From contig JAAXVZ010000017.1 in assembly GCA_013335235.1 (NCBI GenBank), positions 1 to 12,074 on the forward strand: 12,074 bases of DNA, written 5' to 3'. This document shows positions 5,973 to 11,926 of this stretch, piece after piece; position 1 is the stretch's first letter; each line of letters starts with the position of its first letter. Below the pieces are notes generated by a model that was not told where the DNA came from, ran no database searches, and saw nothing but the letters and a program-made list of their open reading frames with translations. The position numbers and the translations under genes were made by a program. Origin of the DNA: Nanobdellota archaeon. GTDB taxonomy: Archaea > Nanobdellota > Nanobdellia > Woesearchaeales > GW2011-AR15.

Positions 5973-6587
5973 ATGAAAAAACAGATCATGGTCCTGATTG
6001 CGCTGATTATTGCATCAATAGGTTTGCTGGCGTACTCCTGGCTTCCAGACACCATGGCCACACACTGGGGCATAGATGGAAAACCTGATGGATACATGCC
6101 AAAGCTTCAGGCACTGCTGTTTGCCCCGTTCATGCTGCTTTTTCTCCTGTTCCTGCTGGATTTCGCAGGGAGAGATCAACCGCAGATTATCCGAAAGAAC
6201 ATGGATATCATCTCCTGGATGATGTCCGCATTCCTGGCGTATATACACTGCCTCATGATAGCATATAGCCTGCCAGAGATCTTTTCCAGGTTTGATTTCA
6301 CTCAGGCATTCCTTCCTGCAATGGGCATACTTTTCATTGGAATCGGCTATCTCAGCAGGGGGGTCCCTATAAATCCTGTAATGGGAGTCAGGCTGCCCTG
6401 GATAATGAAGAGTGAGCACGCATGGCGAAAAGTCAACACGCTTTTCGGGAACATGATGATCGGGCTAGGTGTCCTATCATTCGCAAGCATAGCGATTCCC
6501 GGCGCAGGCCTCATGCTTTTCATTCCAGCGCTCTTGCTTCTTGTCCTGATAACCTTCATCTATTCATTTGTGGTCGATAAAAAGTGA
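5973..6587 (+). CDS. SdpI/DUF1648-family integral membrane protein
   Basis: Bacillus SdpI is an immunity and signalling membrane protein for the SdpC toxin; archaeal members of the family have no assigned role. The 204 residues contain about six membrane segments (roughly 5-23, 47-63, 82-99, 113-127, 159-175 and 179-200). The DUF1648 motif LPDTMATHWGIDGKPDGY (24-41) links helices 1 and 2, and the SdpI hallmark GVRLPWIMKSEHAWRKVN (138-155) precedes helix 5. Length fits full SdpI proteins. No Shine-Dalgarno site precedes the ATG; a weak AT-rich element about 26 nt upstream could give a leaderless start, or it may be read from the glycosyltransferase promoter. Its stop overlaps the start of the following small membrane protein. 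No SdpC toxin or SdpR regulator is visible, so immunity is not claimed. Confidence 0.85.
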   Translation: MKKQIMVLIALIIASIGLLAYSWLPDTMATHWGIDGKPDGYMPKLQALLFAPFMLLFLLFLLDFAGRDQPQIIRKNMDIISWMMSAFLAYIHCLMIAYSLPEIFSRFDFTQAFLPAMGILFIGIGYLSRGVPINPVMGVRLPWIMKSEHAWRKVNTLFGNMMIGLGVLSFASIAIPGAGLMLFIPALLLLVLITFIYSFVVDKK

Positions 6588-6766
6588 CAGACGGGCCAAG
6601 AGTATATGACTGGGCACAGCATACAGAGCCGCCAATGAGATTTGCAGGCTACGTGCTCATATTAGCAGGGATATTCCTGTTCGCGTCAGGAAATAGGATC
6701 ATGCCTGTCATCCTCCTTGTAGCAGGCACAATGCTCACGGCTGCGACTTATATCAAGAAAAACTGA
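6584..6766 (+). CDS. Small two-helix membrane protein coupled to SdpI-like gene
   Basis: This 60-residue protein has a polar head (1-18) followed by two hydrophobic segments (about 19-35 and 39-57) separated by GNR, and ends KKN. By charge the short loop is basic, which suggests a helical hairpin with its loop inside or a flexible topology. Its GTG overlaps the SdpI-like stop in a GTGA junction of 4 nt, the classic sign of translational coupling, which is the main reason to call it real. I do not recognise the family. It could be a partner subunit of the SdpI-like protein. An alternative start at Met 18 would leave just the hairpin. Confidence 0.65.
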   Translation: MTDGPRVYDWAQHTEPPMRFAGYVLILAGIFLFASGNRIMPVILLVAGTMLTAATYIKKN

Positions 6767-6788
6767 CACTCTATCCTTGAGCGGTGAT

Positions 6789-7550
6789 ATGCTTAAAAAT
6801 CATAAAATATTCCACTTCAGGATGGATACCGCATATTTCCTTACAACTAAGCAACATATTGTTGATGCAGCAGAGATTGACGCATTGCACATATTGTCTG
6901 CAATGGGTGTATACAAGCAGCCAAGGCGCGAATATGCCGTACCAGAAGATAAAGGGCTTATCCATAGGCTGTTCTTTGCAGAGAGGGTAAAAGCCGACCA
7001 AGAGGACTTTGCATCAGGAAGGAAATTGTGTGAGCGCCTGAACCTGACAGACCGGGTGAAATTGACAGAAGAAGAGGCAAATGCTTTTGCAAACCTATAC
7101 AACCTGGGTGAGATTGGGACTGTTGTGGTCAGGCCTGAATTAAAGGCGTTCCGTCCGTCAGATATAAACCTGCACCCTGAGCTATTCCTGGCTAAGACAG
7201 GAGACACTTATGACCTGGCACCTGAAGTCCAGCAGATTTTTCTCATGGAATCTCTCGGACTTGATTCCAAGAATGGCATTTTTGGGGACAGGACCCATAC
7301 TGTGAGGACATATACCTATCTGCCGTCTCAGTTGGGTTATCCTTCCTTAGAGATAACTATTACAAAGCACCATGATGCGCCTGTGTGGGATATCGGCGGG
7401 AAAAGCCAGATAATGGCCCTTGCACATGCAGAGGCTCATCAGAGGGGCATACCTGATGAGAAATTCACCAGGAAATTCATCCGGGAATGGTTCACTTCAT
7501 ACAGAAGCGCTGTAGCGAATGACCATAACTTTATCGGGATAAAATACTGA
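6789..7550 (+). CDS. Hypothetical soluble protein
   Basis: A 253-residue soluble protein with no signal peptide or membrane segment; I do not recognise it. Notable stretches are HLFF-like aromatic/basic patches near 60-66, EIGTVVVRPELKAFRPSDI (108-126), GDRTHTVRTYTYLPSQLGYPSLEI (about 166-189) and a histidine-rich part (H194, H195, H213, H217), which might bind metal but shows no known motif. There is one cysteine. Three starts are possible: TTG 6777 (a TATA-like CTTATATC is centred 26 nt upstream), ATG 6789 (GGTGAT abuts it with no spacing) and ATG 6822 (CTTAAAAAT centred 26 nt upstream). ATG 6789 is given as a compromise. The gene follows the SdpI/mini-protein pair by about 20 nt and precedes the glycosylase on the same strand. 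Confidence 0.75.
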   Translation: MLKNHKIFHFRMDTAYFLTTKQHIVDAAEIDALHILSAMGVYKQPRREYAVPEDKGLIHRLFFAERVKADQEDFASGRKLCERLNLTDRVKLTEEEANAFANLYNLGEIGTVVVRPELKAFRPSDINLHPELFLAKTGDTYDLAPEVQQIFLMESLGLDSKNGIFGDRTHTVRTYTYLPSQLGYPSLEITITKHHDAPVWDIGGKSQIMALAHAEAHQRGIPDEKFTRKFIREWFTSYRSAVANDHNFIGIKY

Positions 7551-7558
7551 GGGGCAGA

Positions 7559-7566
7559 CTTATTTA
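7559..7566 (+). promoter_or_regulatory. TATA-like box of the glycosylase gene
   Basis: CTTATTTA is centred 26-27 nt before the ATG at 7589, and no Shine-Dalgarno site is visible, consistent with a leaderless mRNA. Confidence 0.45.
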
Positions 7567-7588
7567 CTAGCTTTTCATCCTTTTCCTT

Positions 7589-8233
7589 ATGTTTGGCCTG
7601 TATCAGGAGCTTCTTGCAAGGTACGGGCCGCAAGGCTGGTGGCCGCTCCTTGGGCTAGAAGGCAAGGCTGGTGTGAATCCTACTAAAACTGGCTCAGTCA
7701 AAGGCTACCACCCAGGAGATTATTCTTACCCGCATACACGCGAAGAGAGGTTTGAGATATGCGCAGGCGCAATCCTGACCCAGAATACAGCCTGGCCAAA
7801 TGCTGAGAAAGCCTTGAAGAACCTTGATATCTTATGCCGGTTTGTACCGGAGAGGCTTCTCATGCATCCAGAAAGTGCGCTCAAGGAGGCAATAAGGCCA
7901 GCAGGATATTATAACCAGAAAGCAAAGAAACTCAGGCTGTTTGCAGAGTTCTTTGTTAGGACCAAAGGCACTCCCTCTCGAACAGAGCTCCTTGCGCTAT
8001 GGGGCATAGGGAAAGAGACTGCTGATACCATTCTTCTCTATGCGTATAAAGAGCCTGTCTTTGTTGTCGACACATACACACGAAGATTCCTCGCAAGGCA
8101 CGGGATTGGGCTAACAGAGTACGATGAGATAAAGGTGCTGTTTGAGAGCTCTATCCCAAAGAGCCTGGAGATATACCAGGAATATCACGCGCTGATTGTT
8201 GAGGAAGAGAAAAATCAGATAAATGAAAAATAA
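7589..8233 (+). CDS. HhH-GPD DNA glycosylase, MagIII-like (endonuclease III-related)
   Basis: Members of this superfamily excise damaged bases in base-excision repair. The 214 residues show the endonuclease III fold: FEICAGAILTQNTAWPNAEKAL (55-76), the helix-hairpin-helix ELLALWGIGKETADTILL (133-150) and the catalytic aspartate D161 in VVDTYTRR. The lysine that gives endonuclease III its lyase activity (Lys120 in E. coli) is E143 here, as in the monofunctional 3-methyladenine glycosylases of the MagIII group, so a glycosylase without AP-lyase activity is expected. The C-terminus stops soon after YHALIVEE, where many relatives continue into a four-cysteine iron-sulphur loop; none is present, again as in MagIII. 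The N-terminus WWPL (17-20) also fits that group. The substrate is inferred, not shown. Confidence 0.85.
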   Translation: MFGLYQELLARYGPQGWWPLLGLEGKAGVNPTKTGSVKGYHPGDYSYPHTREERFEICAGAILTQNTAWPNAEKALKNLDILCRFVPERLLMHPESALKEAIRPAGYYNQKAKKLRLFAEFFVRTKGTPSRTELLALWGIGKETADTILLYAYKEPVFVVDTYTRRFLARHGIGLTEYDEIKVLFESSIPKSLEIYQEYHALIVEEEKNQINEK

Positions 8234-8241
8234 TGAGATAA

Positions 8242-8258
8242 TAAGGCAAAATGCCTTA
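8242..8258 (-). terminator. Hairpin terminator between convergent genes
   Basis: TAAGGCA, three A, then TGCCTTA form a perfect 7-bp stem with a 3-nt loop. It sits in the 22-nt gap between the convergent glycosylase and cysteine-rich genes and includes the latter's stop codon. On the minus strand it is followed by a T-rich stretch (down to about 8225), so it mainly serves the cysteine-rich gene. Confidence 0.55.
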
Positions 8259-8693
8259 CTTCTTCCTTGCGTATACAAACGCAAGTATACCTATGGTCGC
8301 GAGGGCAGCTCCTGCAAGGCCGAACTCAGGGACATTTGACCCATTTTCTCCGTTGCTTTGTCCATTGCCGTCTGTGCATACAATGTCTGTTACGCCCATG
8401 ACCTGGCACCAGTTGCCCCAGTTATACTGCACATCTCCTCTTGAGCGGAACAGGTTGCAGTTGGCAAACTCTGTGCATGGCTTCTCAGCGCCGTATGAAA
8501 CCAGGGTCTTGTAACCTTTTGCTTCACACGCCCATAATGCGCATGTCTCTGCATTTCCGCATGCATTCCATCCATAGCAGTTTCCATGGTGGCCAAATGC
8601 TTCTCCGGGTGCAGTTATCATGGCACCTTCCTGCTGTGCGAACACTGTTGCTATTGATAGCAGAATCAATAATCCTAGCATAGTATGTTTCAT
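8256..8693 (-). CDS. Secreted eight-cysteine protein with PEF-type C-terminal sorting tail
   Basis: A 145-residue exported protein. MKHT is followed by a hydrophobic core (5-18) and a likely signal peptidase site after A19 (VFA/QQ). The mature domain has eight cysteines at 39, 45, 51, 56, 73, 79, 96 and 106, an even number that suggests four disulfides, with many Trp, Gly and Asn residues between them. A Gly/Asn/Ser linker (108-120) leads to VPEF (121-124), one membrane segment (about 125-141) and RKK. This tripartite tail resembles archaeosortase PEF-CTERM signals. The domain itself is not one I recognise. The frame is open to 8744, but the TATA box at 8732-8741 lies inside that extension; GGGGG at 8703-8707 is 9 nt before ATG 8693 and only 3 nt before ATG 8699, so 8693 is chosen. 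Confidence 0.8.
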   Translation of the reverse strand: MKHTMLGLLILLSIATVFAQQEGAMITAPGEAFGHHGNCYGWNACGNAETCALWACEAKGYKTLVSYGAEKPCTEFANCNLFRSRGDVQYNWGNWCQVMGVTDIVCTDGNGQSNGENGSNVPEFGLAGAALATIGILAFVYARKK

Positions 8694-8731
8694 ATTCATG
8701 AACCCCCTTATAAGCCAAGCTAACAAGAGGT

Positions 8732-8741
8732 AATATTTAAA
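8732..8741 (-). promoter_or_regulatory. TATA box of the cysteine-rich gene
   Basis: The minus strand reads TTTAAATATT. Transcription would begin near 8710, just before the GGGGG element, which rules out a start at 8744. Confidence 0.6.
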
Positions 8742-8763
8742 CATGCACTTACCTAGGATAAGG

Positions 8764-9477
8764 TCATAATATCGCTGGCTTGATATAAAGCTGTCCCACA
8801 GGAGATGTCCGCAAGAGCAGCCTTGTCACTCCTGATTCTACAGCATAGTGCCTATCCTTATAGACGCCTGCTTCCTTGTTCTGTGCTTCAAATAGCATGC
8901 ACTTCTCAAGGCCGTTCCTGTATTCTTTCCTGAACCCTGGACACGCATAAGGCCTATGCCCGGCAGATGTCCTGTCAATTATATTTTCTGCTGCCATATC
9001 CATGTCATTTGATCTCCCTGAGAGCTTATCCATGAGCGGTTCGCATGATAGGCAATGTGTCAGGATAGGGATAGGCTTTATGAAAAAGCTGGAATCTCCA
9101 TACAGGAGCCATACGCCCGGGAAACCAAGAGTATCCTTATTTGTCACAGCCATAAGATTATATACAGTCAACTCTGCAGCGCTAAGCGCAACATATCTGC
9201 CGCCGGTGAGATCTTTCTGCATACTTTCAAGGGTTGGATGCACATAATCTCCGTCATATCTGCGGCGCATCTCGATGCGCTCAGTTTTTTCAGGGTCCAA
9301 TTCTTTCGGAAGCTTGCTTCCAAAGACGATTAAGCTGTAAATCCCGCTTGCAGTATTCTCAGATATCTTTCTGGAAATCTTATTTGCCGTGGCTGCCCTG
9401 TTCCTGGCACCCAGCTCATCAGGTCTCACTATATCAAAATCCACTCCTAAGCTTTCTAACATGGCGTTAAGGTCCAT
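8764..9477 (-). CDS. Hypothetical CxxC protein
   Basis: A 237-residue soluble protein that I do not recognise. The middle has a hydrophobic, probably beta-alpha core (YSLIVFGSKLP, 47-57; YVALSAAELTVYNLMAV, 95-111; GVWLLYGDSSFFIKPIPIL, 121-139). HCLSC (141-145) gives a CxxC pair, and two more cysteines at 179 and 193 make four in all, enough for a zinc or iron-sulphur site. RMRRRYDGDY-like basic residues lie around 69-78. The ATG at 9477 is 26-27 nt downstream of a TATA box at 9500-9507 and has no Shine-Dalgarno site, so the mRNA is probably leaderless. It lies 46 nt after another unrecognised ~240-residue CxxC protein on the same strand, and the two may be functionally related. Confidence 0.72.
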   Translation of the reverse strand: MDLNAMLESLGVDFDIVRPDELGARNRAATANKISRKISENTASGIYSLIVFGSKLPKELDPEKTERIEMRRRYDGDYVHPTLESMQKDLTGGRYVALSAAELTVYNLMAVTNKDTLGFPGVWLLYGDSSFFIKPIPILTHCLSCEPLMDKLSGRSNDMDMAAENIIDRTSAGHRPYACPGFRKEYRNGLEKCMLFEAQNKEAGVYKDRHYAVESGVTRLLLRTSPVGQLYIKPAIL

Positions 9478-9499
9478 ATTCCCGGGAAATCTTATTCTT

Positions 9500-9510
9500 T
9501 ATTTAAATAT
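9500..9510 (-). promoter_or_regulatory. TATA box of the gene starting at 9477
   Basis: The minus strand contains TTTAAATA centred 26-27 nt before the ATG, in the 46-nt gap between the two tandem CxxC genes. It shows that the second gene has its own promoter. Confidence 0.6.
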
Positions 9511-9523
9511 AATTGCAGAGCAA

Positions 9524-10252
9524 TCAGAACAGCACTGGCTGAGCATTGTGAGCATACCTGATCTTGGGTTGCATTTCCAGGAGTGGCCATTTAATTATCT
9601 CATCGCCAAATTCAGGCCAATGCGTCATCTTGGTCTTGCCTCTGGCAAACATATCCTTGGCGCCGTTGACATATGCCTGTGGGACAGCAATCCCCAAACT
9701 GAGCATCACTGCAACAGACTGTGCAAAGACATTGCTGCTGATTGTTGCAGGTCTATTGCCTTTATATATCTCAAGCGCGTATGAGCAGTATTGGCATGCG
9801 GTATCTTCAGGGCCTAAGGTGCTCTTATATTCATATACTCTTCCAGGCGCTTCCCTGCATAAGTCCTGCCAGATCCCATGCGTCGAGCCATTGTACACAC
9901 TTGCATGCCACAGTTTATTCCCAGATAGCCCGTATCTGAATGTATCAGGATGCCTTGCATGTGGTGCCAGCTCTCCTATCAAATCATAGAGCGAGGTCAC
10001 ATTTACATAAGGCAGTGGCTTTGCTTTCTCTTCTGGGACAGCCAGGATTATTTTTGGGTGCCTCAGGTTCAGCAGATAATCTCCAAGGCATTTGGCGTCA
10101 AAGACAACCAGGGCATCAGAACTCCCTAAGTCTTCGCATTGGTTTATGGAAACTCTGGCCGCCATCCCAAGGTTATTCATGCATTCTTCAATCCTTGAGC
10201 CCAGTGTCAGGTCCTTCCTTGTCGTGTTCGGATCCAGCAGGAGGATATCCAT
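9524..10252 (-). CDS. Hypothetical CxxC protein, tandem neighbour
   Basis: A 242-residue soluble protein, not recognised. The first half looks like a nucleotide-binding-type alpha/beta fold: MDILLLDPNT (1-10), SSDALVVFDAK (44-54), HPKIILAVPEE (65-75), but without a GxGxxG loop. ACQYC (152-156) provides a CxxC, followed by a helix SSNVFAQSVAVMLSLG (172-187). CxxC plus a following helix is loosely reminiscent of ThiF/E1-like enzymes, but the ATP-binding loop is missing, so no assignment is made. The frame is open 63 codons further to 10441, which would add a basic, membrane-like N-terminus. That extension crosses the TATA box at 10271-10280 and the start of the divergent gene; the box is about 25 nt before ATG 10252, so the mRNA is probably leaderless and starts there. 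Confidence 0.75.
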   Translation of the reverse strand: MDILLLDPNTTRKDLTLGSRIEECMNNLGMAARVSINQCEDLGSSDALVVFDAKCLGDYLLNLRHPKIILAVPEEKAKPLPYVNVTSLYDLIGELAPHARHPDTFRYGLSGNKLWHASVYNGSTHGIWQDLCREAPGRVYEYKSTLGPEDTACQYCSYALEIYKGNRPATISSNVFAQSVAVMLSLGIAVPQAYVNGAKDMFARGKTKMTHWPEFGDEIIKWPLLEMQPKIRYAHNAQPVLF

Positions 10253-10270
10253 ATGTAGCACCCGGCATAT

Positions 10271-10280
10271 TTTATATAAA
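10271..10280 (-). promoter_or_regulatory. TATA box fixing the start at 10252
   Basis: The minus strand reads TTTATATAAA, about 25 nt before ATG 10252. It excludes the longer frame that begins at 10441. Confidence 0.65.
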
Positions 10281-10297
10281 AATCTATGTATAGTAAA

Positions 10298-10309
10298 CTT
10301 AATTAATAG
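10298..10309 (+). promoter_or_regulatory. TATA-like box of the anchored protein gene
   Basis: CTTAATTAATAG is centred 26 nt before the ATG at 10329, with no Shine-Dalgarno site. It forms a 76-bp divergent promoter region with the box at 10271-10280. Confidence 0.45.
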
Positions 10310-10328
10310 AATATAGTTAACTAATCTT

Positions 10329-10997
10329 ATGAAAAAATTAATAATCGGCATAGTTGTTATTTTGATAATAGGATATCTGGCCTTGACTTTAATGGGCTTC
10401 ACTGGCCTTTCCAGGCCAAAAGACCTTGGCGTGAGGTACACAGATGCTGACCTTGCGTCGCTCCAGGCAAAGGCGCCCTACAGGACAGAGTATGCAGAGG
10501 GAGATAAGACCCTTGTCTATTCAGGCAAGATGGAAGTGAAGGATTCTTTCACCTCAGAAGAGATCACAGCCAGGCTGAACAGCAATCAGTGGAAATACAA
10601 TACCATGACAGATACGCAGGTCAGGATCAATCCGGATGGCACAGCAGAGATATCCGGCAAGATAAAAAAAGCGTTCGTTGATGAGACCCTGGATGCTTTC
10701 AAAGTAAATATAGATAAAGACATACTCGACAAGGCAACTATGCTGCCTGCTGACCCGGTGTACTATGCAAAAGGCAAAGTCACCATCATAGATAACAAGA
10801 TCTCAGGGGATGTAGAAGAGCTGAAAATCGGGAGCTTTGATATACCAAAGGACCAGATCCCTAAAGGGAGGATAATCTCTGTCTTCGAGAAAGCGCTTGC
10901 AGATGTCCCTAACCTGGATATAAGGAAGATGGAATTTGTTGACGGAAAGATGAACCTTGACGCAACCAGCCCGCAGGTTGTGACTGTCGGGAAGTAA
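10329..10997 (+). CDS. Membrane-anchored extracytoplasmic protein
   Basis: A 222-residue protein with a short basic start (MKK) and one hydrophobic segment (about 4-24) lacking a clear cleavage site or lipobox cysteine, so it is probably an N-terminal membrane anchor. The rest (from about 30) is hydrophilic, beta-rich and presumably outside the cell. The second half (KGKVTIIDNKISGDVEELKIGSF ... KMEFVDGKMNLDATSP) has the alternating pattern of YpmS/DUF2140-like or DUF2993-like extracytoplasmic domains; this is a resemblance, not an identification. There are no cysteines. The ATG lies 26 nt after an AT-rich promoter element. It converges with the next gene, with one base between the stop codons. 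Confidence 0.78.
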   Translation: MKKLIIGIVVILIIGYLALTLMGFTGLSRPKDLGVRYTDADLASLQAKAPYRTEYAEGDKTLVYSGKMEVKDSFTSEEITARLNSNQWKYNTMTDTQVRINPDGTAEISGKIKKAFVDETLDAFKVNIDKDILDKATMLPADPVYYAKGKVTIIDNKISGDVEELKIGSFDIPKDQIPKGRIISVFEKALADVPNLDIRKMEFVDGKMNLDATSPQVVTVGK

Positions 10998-10998
10998 G

Positions 10999-11478
10999 TC
11001 ACTTCTTTACTGATAGAGGGCGTGTGTATATGCTCATGTGGCTGAAGGAGATCTGCGGCAATTTCTCCTGAAACTCTCTTTTTGCAGCTTCCTCTCCCCA
11101 GATATCTATAGGATAATTCTTGAAATCCAGCGTTGCCTCAGCAAGGAGCATTATTGTTGCTCTTGTATTATCATAACCTGTTCCAAGTACTGGGCTAGCT
11201 TCAATTAGATAGTTCAATGGTTGCTCATCAAATGTTTGAAAGAACGGCTCAGGCTGATGGAATACCATCACCCTCCTTATTGTATTTCCTAGCTCTCGGT
11301 TTCCAAGGATAGTCTGTATTAAGTGCGTTTCTAGCTCTGACGGAGATTTATCTGAGTACCCGCCCCACAAGGTAGTACCCTCTCCCTGAGTGATATATGC
11401 AAGTCCGTGCATATCTGTGGATAATTTCCTATCACTATCATTGCACAAAGCTGCAACTTCTTCATCTTTTAACCACAT
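10999..11478 (-). CDS. Hypothetical protein downstream of S8e
   Basis: A 159-residue soluble protein that I do not recognise. It has no signal peptide or membrane segment. Conspicuous parts are YITQGEGTTLWGGYSDKSPSEL (28-49), RRVMVFHQPEPFFQTF (about 68-83) and SPVLGTGYDNTRATIMLLAEATLDF (about 94-118); one cysteine is at residue 12. It is acidic in its first half. The ATG at 11478 sits 26-27 nt after a TATA box at 11501-11508, without a Shine-Dalgarno site, so a leaderless mRNA is likely. It lies 37 nt downstream of S8e but has its own promoter. Confidence 0.68.
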   Translation of the reverse strand: MWLKDEEVAALCNDSDRKLSTDMHGLAYITQGEGTTLWGGYSDKSPSELETHLIQTILGNRELGNTIRRVMVFHQPEPFFQTFDEQPLNYLIEASPVLGTGYDNTRATIMLLAEATLDFKNYPIDIWGEEAAKREFQEKLPQISFSHMSIYTRPLSVKK

Positions 11479-11490
11479 GAGAATGAGAAT

Positions 11491-11496
11491 AAAAAA
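11491..11496 (-). terminator. Possible T-run terminator of S8e
   Basis: Six T residues on the minus strand about 20 nt beyond the S8e stop. They lie between the TATA box and the start codon of the next gene, so S8e transcription may end inside that promoter. Confidence 0.3.
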
Positions 11497-11500
11497 TAGA

Positions 11501-11510
11501 TATTTAAATT
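11501..11510 (-). promoter_or_regulatory. TATA box of the gene starting at 11478
   Basis: The minus strand reads AATTTAAATA; its TTTAAATA is centred 26-27 nt before the ATG. Confidence 0.6.
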
Positions 11511-11515
11511 ATTAC

Positions 11516-11893
11516 TTAGATAAGGACTGCGTTTACAACGCCATCCTGTCCTGGAGATGAAGTTATCCTTGCATCTCCTTTATCTGTCTTAATTATAGTG
11601 CCCTTTGTCATGATGTTCCTTCTGACAAAGTGCCTGTTCGCAGGGTTTCCTGTGACAATCTCTATCTTCGCTTTCATATATTTCTTAGACTTAGCGTCGT
11701 AGAGGTTTGCGACATTTGTCCTGAGGACCCTTGTCTTTGGCGATGAACCTCTCCCTCTGACAACTCTTTTTGCTGTCTCGCCTATCTTTGTTAGTGTGGC
11801 AGTCCTGCCAAGAGCATGCTTCTTCTTCCCGTGCTGGGGCTTATACCTTGCGCCAGTCTCTTTCCTTACGCTTCGTGATTGATCAAGTACCAT
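11516..11893 (-). CDS. rps8e: Small-subunit ribosomal protein S8e
   Basis: S8e is a 30S/40S subunit protein found in archaea and eukaryotes but not bacteria, so it fixes the domain of this genome. The 125 residues are the standard archaeal length. Family features are RKETGARYKP (10-19), KKKHALGR (23-30), the basic RVVRGRGSSPKTRVLR (43-58), NPANRHFVRRNIMTKGTII (83-101) and the closing SSPGQDGVVNAVLI. The N-terminus reads MVLDQSRS where archaeal relatives usually have a W and Q/H before GRS; this tryptophan is missing. The frame continues to a TTG at 11902, but the TATA box at 11916-11924 is about 27 nt before ATG 11893, so that start is chosen and the mRNA is probably leaderless. Confidence 0.96.
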   Translation of the reverse strand: MVLDQSRSVRKETGARYKPQHGKKKHALGRTATLTKIGETAKRVVRGRGSSPKTRVLRTNVANLYDAKSKKYMKAKIEIVTGNPANRHFVRRNIMTKGTIIKTDKGDARITSSPGQDGVVNAVLI

Positions 11894-11915
11894 GAGACTC
11901 AAAGAAAAACAAGTA

Positions 11916-11924
11916 CTTTAAAAA
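11916..11924 (-). promoter_or_regulatory. TATA box of S8e
   Basis: The minus strand reads TTTTTAAAG, centred about 27 nt before ATG 11893 and only 3 nt past the stop of the preceding gene. It rules out the TTG at 11902 as the start. Confidence 0.5.
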
Positions 11925-11926
11925 GT

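Noticed and set aside
5973..6766. Complete SDP-like toxin/immunity system
   Set aside because: Only an SdpI-like membrane protein is present; no SdpC-like toxin precursor, SdpAB maturation protein or SdpR-type regulator is visible nearby.
8694..8744. 17-residue extension of the cysteine-rich protein
   Set aside because: It contains the TATA box at 8732-8741, and the signal peptide is complete without it.
9524..10252. ThiF/E1-like activating enzyme
   Set aside because: The CxxC and following helix are suggestive, but the GxGxxG nucleotide loop and the conserved Asp/Arg motifs are absent.
10253..10441. 63-residue membrane-like N-terminal extension of the protein ending at 9524
   Set aside because: It crosses a strong TATA box and the divergent promoter and enters the coding sequence of the gene at 10329; the hydrophobic stretch comes from translating AT-rich DNA.
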